A DNA stretch of 64,000 nt, from positions 1,116,001-1,180,000 of the forward strand of contig CAVZBW010000005.1 of assembly GCA_963773635.1 (NCBI GenBank). The letters are read 5' to 3'. The notes beneath the pieces are model-generated. The model did no database searches. It saw nothing but the letters and a program-made list of their open reading frames with translations, and was not told where the DNA came from. Of the stretch, positions 36,531 through 44,612 are shown piece after piece (the stretch's first letter is position 1; every line of letters begins with the position of its first letter). A program made the translations under genes and the position numbers. This stretch comes from CAVZBW01 sp963773635. Its GTDB lineage: Bacteria > Actinomycetota > Acidimicrobiia > Acidimicrobiales > RAAP-2.

Positions 36531-37019
36531 ATGACGACCGAAGACCGGCTGAACGTCGCCGAGACCGTCTACCGGTATGCATACGGCGTCGACACCCGCG
36601 ACTTCGCGTTGTACCGGTCGATCTTCGCCGAGCGAGTGGCGATCGACTTCACGTCCTACCACGGTGGAGAGGCCATGGTGGTGACAGCAGACCAGTGGGT
36701 CGCTGGAATCCGGCCCTTGTTCACCGGGCTGGCGGCGACGCAGCACTCCATGACGAACCCGGTCACCTCGATCGATGACGATACGGCGGCCTGCCGCATG
36801 TACATGCAGGCCCATCACGTTTACCACGCCGACGATCCTGCATCGTGGTACACGATCGGCGGCTACTACGACGACACGCTCGTGCGTTCCGCCGACGGGC
36901 CCGCCGGCTGGCTGCTCAACGGCGTCACACTCACCGTGCTGTGGCGCCGAGGTGACCCGGGGATCATGTCGCTGGCGGCCGTCGACGGCTCGGCTCAACT
37001 GAAGAGACCGAGGTCGTGA
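36531..37019 (+). CDS. SnoaL/NTF2-like protein
   Basis: 162 aa. Cone-shaped alpha+beta barrel of the SnoaL type: two N-terminal helices (NVAETVYRYAYGVDTRDFAL), the YRSIFAERVAIDFTSY strand-turn, QHSMTNPVTSIDDDTAACRM and a C-terminal sheet ending WLLNGVTLTVLWRRGDP. Members are hydratases, isomerases or binding proteins; no catalytic pair can be assigned. GGGGAGGTG lies 6-7 nt before the ATG at 36531. The following 223 bp hold no convincing gene. Confidence 0.8.
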   Translation: MTTEDRLNVAETVYRYAYGVDTRDFALYRSIFAERVAIDFTSYHGGEAMVVTADQWVAGIRPLFTGLAATQHSMTNPVTSIDDDTAACRMYMQAHHVYHADDPASWYTIGGYYDDTLVRSADGPAGWLLNGVTLTVLWRRGDPGIMSLAAVDGSAQLKRPRS

Positions 37020-37242
37020 CCGGCATCGGACTCTGCCTGCTCCCGCTCGGACCTCGCACACCGGCACCCGCCGGCTGACGTCGCGCCCTCCGGCCGCGGC
37101 GATGAACTGAGCCGTGTCGCCAAGCGCGGACCACTCTTGGCAGCAAGTACTGCCAGCTGAGCAGTGGGTCGCTTTCTCGCGAACAGCCTGCATCTAGGCA
37201 GCCCCTGAGATTTCCCCCTCGTGATCTGCCAGAGTCGTAGAC

Positions 37243-37446
37243 ATGAGCGAAGAGCCTCAGGTCATCCATGTACTCGTCACCTGTCGTGGCCCCGACCGTC
37301 CACCGATCGAGAGGGCGTACTTCCAGGACACGGATGGCGGGCGATGGGACCTCGTAGAGATCGAGCCCGCAGAGGTGCTTCCCGAGAAGGCGGTCGAGGT
37401 GGTTTGGGACCTTAGATTCGAACCTCACTTGCGGATCGCGGACTGA
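37243..37446 (+). CDS. Small hypothetical protein
   Basis: 67 aa, acidic: starts MSEEPQVIHVLVTCRGPDR and has a beta-strand pattern through RWDLVEIEPAEVLPEKAVEV. No family recognised, no signal or membrane segment. There is no strong ribosome-binding site (GTCGTAGAC ahead of the ATG). It converges with the frameshifted membrane gene. It is kept because its composition is protein-like and nothing else occupies 37020-37503. Confidence 0.45.
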   Translation: MSEEPQVIHVLVTCRGPDRPPIERAYFQDTDGGRWDLVEIEPAEVLPEKAVEVVWDLRFEPHLRIAD

Positions 37447-37503
37447 CTCTCTGCGCCGACGCGCCTTTGCGTCGTCACGCGCCCGATCGGGGTGTTGGAT
37501 CCT

Positions 37504-38455
37504 TCAGGGTCCAAGGCGCTCGGCGCGCAGGGCCCTGGCCGCGCCGGCGATGCGGACAACGCCGTAGCTGGCGACGATGGACGAGAGCGTCATCAGCCCG
37601 AGCGTGAGAACCAGCTGAGGGTCCACCGGTGAGGGGTGCGTGCCGGCAGCGGCGCGAACGGCCACGAACCAGGGTGCACTCGAGGCCATGGCCGCCCACC
37701 ACAGCCCGACCGCGGTCGCCACCCCGACCATCACGACCTGGAGCGCCACCGCCAGGAGCGCCTCGGCGCGCAGGACACGCCGGGTCAGGTCGAGGCGGCG
37801 GACCACCGAGACGGCCGCCGCCGTCCACAGCGCGAGCGAGGTCGCTGCCATCAGGCTCCACAGGACGAACACGCCCGAATACCAACCCTCGCCACCGTTG
37901 CGCTGGAACCCGTCGAGGTGGTGCGCCCACATGGAGAGGGGCACCACCGCCACCACGGTCAGTGCGCTGAGCAGGCCCGCCCAGAGGAGGCGGCCCCGTA
38001 CGACCGGCCAGCCCTGAGCCCGGGACACAAACCGTATGAACGCGGGGATTGCCATCGAAGCACCGAGCAGGACGAGGCACCCTCCGGCGACTCCGAGCGC
38101 GACCACGGCGTCGAAGGCGGCCTGAGGGAGTGCCCGTGACCCGGCTGGCAGAGCCCGGGCGAAGTGCTCCGAGGCCTTGGAGAACGACGCCCCGGCCACC
38201 ACGCACGCGGCCCAGGCGCCCAGCACGAGCAGCGAGGCGGCCCGCATCCGATCGCTTGCCGGCCGGTCGTCGCCCGTCAGGCCCGAGCCGTGAAGGCGTT
38301 CGCGGCAGGCCGGCCCACCGGAGAGACGCCGCCATGAGGGCCGGCGGACGTCGATCGCCGAGCTCGTCCTCCAAGAGGGCGACCAGCTCCTCGCCATAGC
38401 GGGAGCGCCACGCCGGTGGGTACCAGGCCAGCAGCCGCCGCACATCGTCCCTCAC
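37504..38455 (-). pseudogene. Actinobacterial multi-pass membrane protein, one apparent frameshift
   Basis: Frame one from the GTG at 38455 reads MRDDVRRLLAWYPPAWRSRY then GEELVALLEDELGD and SLRWAGL, the usual cytosolic head of PadR-linked actinobacterial membrane proteins. After 38300 the sense continues in another frame as RERLHGSGLTG and then four to five membrane helices (SLLVLGAWAACVVAGASF, VVALGVAGGCLVLLGAS, LLWAGLLSALTVVAVV, LMTLSSIVASYGVV) to 37504. The join lies in TTCGCGGCAGG (38299-38309): one extra base turns CTGCGCGAACG into CTGCCGCGAACG. The corrected length is about 316 aa. Its start overlaps the padR stop (GTGA). Function unknown; probably the target of the PadR regulator. Confidence 0.75.
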
Positions 38456-38787
38456 CCCACTACCCCCGGCGTGAGGCCGAGTCGCATGGCGCCGGTATCC
38501 GCCACCTTGCGCATCGCGGCGACGGCGACGGCGAGCGCATCGGACCCGGCCTGGGTGATGCGGTAGGGACGTCGCCGATCTTCGGGTCCGAGGGGTTCGA
38601 TGAGCCCCCGCGACTCCAAACGAGCGATGGCGCCGTACAGGGCACCCGGGCCGAGGCGGACTCCGGAAAACTCCTCGATGTCCTTGAGTAGGGCGTGCCC
38701 GTGCTTGGGCCCGCCGGCGAGGCTGGTCAGGATCAGGACGGGCGGATCGTTGGGACGCCGGAGACCGGTAGTGCGGGTCGTTCGCAT
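38452..38787 (-). CDS. PadR-family transcriptional regulator
   Basis: 111 aa. Winged helix: VLILTSLAGGPKHGHALLKD is helices 1-2, FSGVRLGPGALYGAIARLES the recognition helix, and RGLIEPLGPEDRRRPYRIT the wing, the standard PadR layout. The C-terminal dimer helix is short. It is followed by a membrane protein with 4-nt overlap, a common PadR pairing in Actinomycetota, where the repressor controls its partner and itself. The operator-like palindrome is just upstream. ATG at 38787; a GTG three codons earlier is possible. Confidence 0.9.
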   Translation of the reverse strand: MRTTRTTGLRRPNDPPVLILTSLAGGPKHGHALLKDIEEFSGVRLGPGALYGAIARLESRGLIEPLGPEDRRRPYRITQAGSDALAVAVAAMRKVADTGAMRLGLTPGVVG

Positions 38788-38798
38788 GCCATCCACGT

Positions 38799-38818
38799 TA
38801 CTACGTACTGACGTAGTA
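38799..38818. promoter_or_regulatory. Candidate PadR operator
   Basis: TACTACGT-ACTG-ACGTAGTA, a perfect 8+8-bp inverted repeat with a 4-bp centre, 12 bp upstream of padR. A further partial half-site (ACGTAG) follows at 38829-38834. It fits the size and symmetry of PadR sites (ATGT/ACAT-like arms vary), so autorepression is a reasonable inference. Confidence 0.6.
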
Positions 38819-39002
38819 CTACGCAGCACGTAGATCTCGCCTTGTGAGCTTGGGCCCGGCACGCGAGCTCTGCCGGTAGCCGCCGCCCTGGCTGCCGGTC
38901 ACGGCATTATTGTGAACGTTGTACACTATCCCGGAGAGACCCGCACAAGAGCGGGGCGCTGCGACGGAGCCCGGCGGCGATCCCGCAGGTAAGGGAGTGA
39001 TC

Positions 39003-40142
39003 ATGAGTGTGCGTAAGCGAGCGATGCTCTTCGCATCGGTCGTCACCGTCCTGGCCGGCACGGCTCTTGCCGCGGAGAGCGCCGTCTCGTCTGCTGGAGC
39101 GGCCCGGGCACCGGCACCCGTCGCCGGGAGGCTGAACTCCGTCGACTGCGTGAGTACCGGCATTTGCATGGCGGTCGGCGGGGACGGGAGCCGGAGCCTC
39201 GCCCTCCAGTTGGCCGACGGGCACTGGTCGGAGGTTCCGGCGGCGCACTACGGGGCTGAGGACTCGCTGCGTTCGGTTTCGTGCCCGAGTGCCACCAATT
39301 GCCTTGCCGTCGGCAGCTACCACGTGGGCCCACCGCACGACGAGATCCGTGCGCTCGCCCAACACTGGGACGGGACGGCATGGGGGCTCCTGCCGACGGA
39401 GGGCCTGCCGGCGCTCGGCTCAGTCGCCTGTGGCGGCCCCTCCGACTGCATTGCCGTCTCGACCGATCGTGCGTGGCACTGGAACGGCCAGGCCTGGCAG
39501 GGAATGGACGCGCCGGTGCAACCCGGATCGCAGTTCGGCAGCGTGTCGTGCCTCTCCCCGTCTTCCTGCATGGCCGTCGGGTCCGACCAGGGACCGGACG
39601 GCGTGACGACCTTCTCGGATCGCTGGGACGGCACCACCTGGCAGCCCGTCGCCATGGCCTCGGTGCACCGGAGACTCAATCGGCTGGAAGGCGTGTCGTG
39701 CACCAGCCTCTCGAGCTGTACTGCGGTGGGTTTCCGTACCCCGGAGACCGAGGTGGCGTTGACCGCCACGGCCGAGCAGTGGAACGGGACCGATTGGAAG
39801 GCGGAAGACATCCCGAGGCGGGGCACCGAACAGGTGAGCACGCTCGAGGGCGTCAGCTGCACGCAACAAGGCGCCACGGCCACGTGCATGGCGGTCGGCT
39901 ATCACGGACGGGGCGACGCGCAGGCCTGGCAGTGGAATGGTGGGGCATGGACGTCGTCGCCCGTTCCGGCCCCGGCCGGCTACGACAGCAGTGACCTCAC
40001 CGGCGTCTCGTGCATCAACGGCAGTCAATGCGAGGCGGTCGGCAACTACCAGGCGGGCAACCGGAGCTTCGCCATGATCGACTCCTGGAACGGCCAGGGT
40101 TGGTCCTTGACCCTCGTTTCGGTCGCTTCTCGCTCGCAGTAG
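39003..40142 (+). CDS. Secreted protein with seven Cys-pair/Trp repeats (probable beta-propeller)
   Basis: 379 aa. Signal peptide: basic start MSVRKRA, hydrophobic MLFASVVTVLAGTALAA, cleavage near residue 24-36. The mature part is seven copies of an about 45-residue unit: xSVSCxSxxxCxAVGx then W-(D/N)-G-x-x-W. Cysteine pairs are at 49/55, 94/100, 143/149, 183/189, 233/239, 286/295 and 337/343; the tryptophans follow in each unit (for example 122/127, 208/213, 362/367). Seven such units suggest a seven-bladed propeller with a disulfide in every blade. Function unknown. ATG at 39003, AAGGGAG upstream. Confidence 0.78.
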   Translation: MSVRKRAMLFASVVTVLAGTALAAESAVSSAGAARAPAPVAGRLNSVDCVSTGICMAVGGDGSRSLALQLADGHWSEVPAAHYGAEDSLRSVSCPSATNCLAVGSYHVGPPHDEIRALAQHWDGTAWGLLPTEGLPALGSVACGGPSDCIAVSTDRAWHWNGQAWQGMDAPVQPGSQFGSVSCLSPSSCMAVGSDQGPDGVTTFSDRWDGTTWQPVAMASVHRRLNRLEGVSCTSLSSCTAVGFRTPETEVALTATAEQWNGTDWKAEDIPRRGTEQVSTLEGVSCTQQGATATCMAVGYHGRGDAQAWQWNGGAWTSSPVPAPAGYDSSDLTGVSCINGSQCEAVGNYQAGNRSFAMIDSWNGQGWSLTLVSVASRSQ

Positions 40143-40215
40143 AGGCGGGTGGCGGAAGGTCAGACCGTGGGCTCGCGGGGCCTTGTCCCTCGCATCGCCA
40201 ATAGGCTTAGCGCTG

Positions 40216-40993
40216 ATGTCGCCCCCCGAGCCGTCTTTCGGGGCAGGACCTGCTCTGACCTTGGCCCATGGCGACCCCGTCGGCGTGGAGTTGACCGCCG
40301 CGATCCATGGCGGCGACCGACATGCTCTCGCGCGCCTCCTCACTGAGCGACCAGGGCTCGCCACGGTCCGCATGATCGGTCGTAAAGGCCCCGAGGGCGG
40401 CTGGCGCACCCCGCTGCACGCCACTACCGACTGGCGGCTACTTCCCAGGGGCTCCCACCGCGGTCGCCCTGCTCCTCGAGGCCGGAGCTGACCCCAACGA
40501 CGACTGCGGCGGAGATCGCCCCGAGACTCCCTTGCACTGGGCGGCCAGCACCGACGACGTGGAAGTGGCCGAGGCGCTCATCGATGGCGGCGCCAACCTG
40601 GAAACTCCGGGCGGGTCGATCGGAACGCAGCTCGACAATGCCATCGGCTACGGCTGCTGGCACGTCGCTCGACTTCTGGTCGAGCGCGGCGCATCCGTCG
40701 ATGCGTTGTGGCACGCCGCGGCCCTTGGGATGCTCACCAGGCTCGAGGAGCTCCTCGACGCGAGTCCGGCACCCACCGCAGAAGACCTGAACGAGGCCTT
40801 TTGGCAATCGTGCCACGGCGGCCAGCGTCGAGCGGCCGAACGGCTCGTCGCTGCGGGCGCCGACATGCACGCCGTTCCGGACTACGCGAACGACAAGACT
40901 GCGCTCGAAATGGCCGTTGCGCCGGACACCCGCCGGGACTCGCTCGCCGCGTGGCTGAAAGAGCACGGCGCCACCCCCACCAACGAAGCGTGA
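40216..40993 (+). pseudogene. Ankyrin-repeat protein, one apparent frameshift
   Basis: Frame one from the ATG at 40216 runs MSPPEPSFGAGPALTLAHG, DPVGVELTAAIHGGDRHALA, RLLTERPGLATVRMIGRK and GGWRTPLHATTDW. Near 40430-40440 the sense moves to another frame, GYFPGAPTAVALLLEAGADP then TPLHWAASTDDVEVAEALID, LLVERGASVDALWHAAALGM and on to 40993. The break, at TGGCGGCTAC, could be a lost CC (TGGCCCGGCTAC would read W-P-G-Y). About four to five ankyrin units remain readable, typical TPLHxAA and LLxxGAxxx. The protein has no signal peptide; a cytosolic binding role is likely. This is the one break without CGCG/GCGC at the join. Confidence 0.78.
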
Positions 40994-41224
40994 TGCAGGT
41001 GATGGAGTTGTCACCGGCGCGGGTCGCCTCGGTCTCCCGGTGAACGAAACTCCCACTGATTCGCCCCGGCGCCGGGGAGGGGGACGAAGGTCCTCACGCG
41101 CTCGCCGGCGGGATGCTTTGGCCCGTCGACGAGGCCTCCCCCGGCCCGTTCCACCCCAACCCGGGGACGCGCACACCCCTTGGGGTATCGTCATCGTTGG
41201 GAATCCGACAAGGAGGACAGAGGC

Positions 41225-41617
41225 GTGATTGGCGATACCTACCCGATGCTGAATTTGTTCTGGTCGATCCTGATGGTCTTCGGATTCATCATCTGGATCT
41301 GGCTGTTGATCGTGATCTTCTCGGACATCTTTCGCAGCCACGACATGGGTGGCTGGGCCAAGGCGCTGTGGGTGATCTTCGTCATCATCTTCCCGCTCAT
41401 CGGAATCCTGGCCTACCTGATCGTCCGCGGTGGGAGCATGCACGAGCGGGCGGCCCAGCAGGCACAACAGCAGAAGCAGGCCTTCGACTCATACGTCAAG
41501 GACGCCGCCGGCCCCACCAACACCACCGATCAGTTGGCGAAACTGGCCGACCTGCGCGACAAGGGCGCCCTCACGGAAGACGAGTTCCAATCGCAAAAGG
41601 CGAAGATCCTCTCCTGA
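41225..41617 (+). CDS. PLDc_N / SHOCT domain membrane protein
   Basis: 130 aa. Two membrane helices (WSILMVFGFIIWIWLLIVIF and LWVIFVIIFPLIGILAYLIV) flank a short loop FSDIFRSHDMGGWAK, the PLDc_N (phospholipase-D nuclease N-terminal) arrangement. A Gln-rich linker follows, ending in a SHOCT motif (LAKLADLRDKGALTEDEFQS QKAKIL). SHOCT modules are thought to mediate oligomerisation. GTG at 41225 with AGGAGG (41211-41216) 8 nt upstream. It converges with the sulfatase. Confidence 0.85.
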   Translation: MIGDTYPMLNLFWSILMVFGFIIWIWLLIVIFSDIFRSHDMGGWAKALWVIFVIIFPLIGILAYLIVRGGSMHERAAQQAQQQKQAFDSYVKDAAGPTNTTDQLAKLADLRDKGALTEDEFQSQKAKILS

Positions 41618-41632
41618 GGAGCTTCGCCCGCC

Positions 41633-43066
41633 TCAACTGAGGCGCTGGGGCAGACGCCCGACGCCCCCGTCCATGACGAGCATGTCGGTGAACGTCCGGT
41701 CGGCATGGTTGGCTCGCCACGCCAGCATGGCTTGGGCCTGCTCGAGGACGCGGACGGGGTCGGTCACCTCGACACGCCACGTGGGATCGGCGCCGAGGTC
41801 GAAGCAACGCCATTGGCCGTCACCCAGCTGCACATAAGCGGTCGCGTCCGAGCGCGAGACGGTCAGGTGCATCGACTCGAGCTGACGGTCCCACGGCCAC
41901 GCATAGGGCCCGAACAAGATCCGCTCCCACCGCCAGTCGTACTCCCAGTGCGCGACGTCACGCCACCACGGAGGCCGTTCGCCTCGGAGAAACGGGGTGA
42001 GCGGGAGCCCGTCGCACTGCGCGGGCACCTCGAGGCCCATGGCCTCGCAGATGGTCGGCAAGATGTCGATGCTCTCCGTGAAGACGTCGACGGCGGAGCC
42101 GTGCCCCTCGGGGTGCCGCGGGTCGCGGACGATGCAGGGGACGTGGTAGCTCGACTCGAACATGCCTCCCTTGCCGATCGTCCCCTGGTCGCCGAGCTGC
42201 TCGCCGTGATCGGCCGTCACGACGACCACGGTGTCGTCCCACATCCCCAACTCGATCAGCGTGTCCATCACGCGGCCCAATTGGCTGTCGACATCGGAGA
42301 TCATCCCGAAGTACTGGGCCTGCAGCCTCCCCAGGCCGCTCTCGTCGCTCGGTGGGAGGAAGGCGGCAAGGTTTCCGCAGAAGGGAGTCTCCCGTGCCGG
42401 TGGCGGCACGGGCGTGGGCATGTCGTCGGGGTCGTAGGCGGTCGACCAGTGACCCGCGGCGGCATAGGGGGGATGAGGCCGGGAGTAGCTGGCGTGCGCG
42501 AACCAGGGAGCGTCCTGACGCTCCAACCACTCGATCAAGCGATCGGTGAGGAAGGCGGACTGCCCGTGCTCTGCAGGACGCTCGGGTTCCGTGGCCAGGG
42601 CCTCCTCGCCACTCGCGATCTCGTCATAGCCGAGGTCCACCAGATGGGCACGCCATGCCGCCTGATCCTCGTGGACGTCGAGTCCCACCTCGAATCCCGG
42701 AGGAAATCCCTGGTACGTCCAGAGACGGGGGTCCTCCGGGCCTGTGGTCAGGCGGGGATCCGTGCTCTGGTCGGCATAGCCAAAGACGGTGGGTACGTAG
42801 CCGGCTCGACGTGCCACGCGGGCGATGTTGTCAAAGCGATCGTCGAGCGGGGTGCCGTTCCCCACGACCCGGTGGTTCATCTGGTAGGTGCCGGTATACA
42901 GGGATGCCCGCGCCGGCGAGCACGGCGCGGCCTGGGCGTAGTGTCGAGGCAGTCGGAGTCCCTGGGCGGCCAGACGATCCAGGGATGGGGTGCGGACGAC
43001 CGGGTGGCCCCCCGCGGACAAGCAATCACCCCGGAATTGGTCCATGGTGACCAGGAGTACGTTCAT
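41633..43066 (-). CDS. Type I sulfatase
   Basis: 477 aa. Hydrolyses a sulfate ester using formylglycine. The maturation motif is C-S-P-A-R at residues 49-53 (APCSPARASLYTG), which needs a formylglycine-generating enzyme not seen in this window. Metal ligands are in LLVTMDQFRGDCLS and VVVVTADHGEQLGDQG; further His/Lys residues are in SYSRPHPPYAAAG and IGKGGMFESSYHVP. There is no signal peptide, so it is probably cytosolic. The ATG at 43066 gives MNVLLVTMDQFRGD. The substrate is unknown. Confidence 0.92.
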   Translation of the reverse strand: MNVLLVTMDQFRGDCLSAGGHPVVRTPSLDRLAAQGLRLPRHYAQAAPCSPARASLYTGTYQMNHRVVGNGTPLDDRFDNIARVARRAGYVPTVFGYADQSTDPRLTTGPEDPRLWTYQGFPPGFEVGLDVHEDQAAWRAHLVDLGYDEIASGEEALATEPERPAEHGQSAFLTDRLIEWLERQDAPWFAHASYSRPHPPYAAAGHWSTAYDPDDMPTPVPPPARETPFCGNLAAFLPPSDESGLGRLQAQYFGMISDVDSQLGRVMDTLIELGMWDDTVVVVTADHGEQLGDQGTIGKGGMFESSYHVPCIVRDPRHPEGHGSAVDVFTESIDILPTICEAMGLEVPAQCDGLPLTPFLRGERPPWWRDVAHWEYDWRWERILFGPYAWPWDRQLESMHLTVSRSDATAYVQLGDGQWRCFDLGADPTWRVEVTDPVRVLEQAQAMLAWRANHADRTFTDMLVMDGGVGRLPQRLS

Positions 43067-43116
43067 CGGCTCCGCTTCCACTCCGCCTGCTCCACGCCCC
43101 GACAGGGGCAGGCTAG

Positions 43117-44550
43117 TCAGCCAACGTTTGCCCGGATTCGGTTGTCACACCAGCCGAGCAAAGTGCGCATGTGCCCCGCCACCGCTCAGCCGATGGACCG
43201 CCCGTCGTCTACCGCACCGCTCGGATCGCCTTGCGTCTCACCCCCGCCCAGAGCCGGCGCTGCTTCGGGCTGCTACGGGGCGGGGGCGACGTCTGGGCGG
43301 CCCTGATCGAGCTGAACTCGCGGCGATTTCGGCGGAGGGCAAAGCCCCTTCTCGGCTACCAAGAACTGTGCCGGGAAGTGGCCGGGGTGCCCGTGGGCGA
43401 GCTCTCGGTTCCGGCGCTGCGCTCGGTCCTGCGCCGCTACGCCGATGCCTGCATGGAAACGGCCAAGCGAAAACGCCGTGGCGAGCGGTCCCGTTACCCG
43501 AGACGTCGCCGACACCTGGTGCCGCTGCGCTACTACCAGGGGACCTTTGAGCTCGAGGACCGCCGGGTACGCCTGTCGATGGCCCGCGGGGCTCCCGAGT
43601 TGTGGCTGCGCCTGGCCCGGCCCTTCCCCTACCCCGCCGATCAGGTCCGTTCGGTCACCTTGCTCTGCGACGCCGGACGCCTGGTCCTCGACCTCACGGC
43701 CGAGGTGCCGGTGACGCCGTGCTCCGGTACCGAGGTGGCCGGGGTGGACCCCGGGATCATCCACCCCTTCGCCGTGGCCGGCTCGACCCATGCCCTGCTC
43801 GTCTCGGGACGGGCCATCCGGGCCGAAGAACGCCTGCATCTGGCCGATACCAAGGCCCGCCAGCGAAAGATGGCCCGGAAAGCCCCGCGGCACGCTCCGA
43901 GGGGGTCTCGGCGTTGGCGAAAGCTGCGAGCCACGAAGCGGCGGGCCGAGGCTCGCCACCGTCGCCGGGTCCGCCAGGCCCACCACGAGGCGGCCCGGGC
44001 CGTGGTCACCTGGGCGAAGGGCCACGACGTGGGCACCCTGGTCGTGGGCGATCCCCAGGGGATCGCCAAGAAGAATGCCGGGCGCCTCCAGAACCGCCGG
44101 GTGGCCCACACCTGGCGCCGCACCCATCTCCTCCAGGCCCTCTCCGACAAGGCCACCGTGGCCGGGCTCCGGATCGTGCGGATCGACGAGCGGGGGACCT
44201 CGTCGACCTGCCCGGAGTGCCACCGGCGCACCCCCAAGCCCCAGGGTCGGGTCTTTCGTTGTCCCCACTGTGGGCACCGAGGTCATCGAGACCTCGTCGG
44301 TGCCCGGAACATCGCCGCTCGAGGCGGCGGCACCACGAGGGCACCGGTCCTCGTCCTGCACCGTCGAGCCGGCACCGTGCCGGCCCGGCGTGATCGGCGT
44401 CGTCAGCTCATGGACGAACGTCGATCCTGCCCGGCACCGGGCCGCTCTCTTTCATCGGAGGGAGTCGCTCGTCGGAGGTCTTCTACGCAGGTGGAGGGCC
44501 TGGCCTCTGGCCACCGGCGAGGATCGGACAACGTGGCAAACGTTGCCTGA
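43117..44550 (+). mobile_element. Solo TnpB insertion element with 16-bp inverted ends
   Basis: The left end TCAGCCAACGTTTGCC (43117-43132) and the right end GGCAAACGTTGCCTGA (44535-44550) are inverted copies with one mismatch. They bracket a single gene (tnpB); the right copy contains its stop codon and can fold on itself (GGCAA-ACG-TTGCC). No TnpA transposase is present, so the element would need help to move. IS605/IS607 elements normally lack true terminal inverted repeats, so these may be subterminal hairpins and the exact borders are uncertain. Confidence 0.6.
43171..44550 (+). CDS. tnpB: TnpB RNA-guided nuclease, rearranged RuvC site
   Basis: 459 aa. TnpB/OrfB is an RNA-guided endonuclease of IS200/IS605 and IS607 elements, ancestor of Cas12. 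The N-terminal half is basic with helices. RuvC-I aspartate is D193 (VAGVDPGIIHPFAVAG); RuvC-III aspartate is D374 (GHRDLVGARNIAAR); the zinc finger is C347/C350 and C364/C367 (STCPEC, CPHCG). The usual RuvC-II glutamate is absent: the strand reads TLVVGDPQGIAKK (G293-D294). A conserved glutamate, E340, lies in IDERGTSSTCPEC instead. After D374 the frame continues about 75 residues longer than usual, overlapping the expected omega-RNA. GTG at 43171. Confidence 0.9.
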   Translation: MPRHRSADGPPVVYRTARIALRLTPAQSRRCFGLLRGGGDVWAALIELNSRRFRRRAKPLLGYQELCREVAGVPVGELSVPALRSVLRRYADACMETAKRKRRGERSRYPRRRRHLVPLRYYQGTFELEDRRVRLSMARGAPELWLRLARPFPYPADQVRSVTLLCDAGRLVLDLTAEVPVTPCSGTEVAGVDPGIIHPFAVAGSTHALLVSGRAIRAEERLHLADTKARQRKMARKAPRHAPRGSRRWRKLRATKRRAEARHRRRVRQAHHEAARAVVTWAKGHDVGTLVVGDPQGIAKKNAGRLQNRRVAHTWRRTHLLQALSDKATVAGLRIVRIDERGTSSTCPECHRRTPKPQGRVFRCPHCGHRGHRDLVGARNIAARGGGTTRAPVLVLHRRAGTVPARRDRRRQLMDERRSCPAPGRSLSSEGVARRRSSTQVEGLASGHRRGSDNVANVA

Positions 44551-44567
44551 AGGGGCACTAGAGGACG

Positions 44568-44612
44568 CGACAAAGCCCGGGCACCGTGACCCGTGATGCC
44601 CGGGCTGTGTCG
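44568..44612. repeat. Long palindrome A after tnpB
   Basis: 16-bp arms with one mismatch (44568-44583 and 44597-44612), loop 13 nt. The core is AGCCCGGGCA...TGCCCGGGCT with outer CGAC/GTCG. There is no T-run on either strand. It shares the pattern GAC-NN-AGCCC...GGGCT-NN-GTC with palindromes at 44761 and 54145. Confidence 0.7.
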
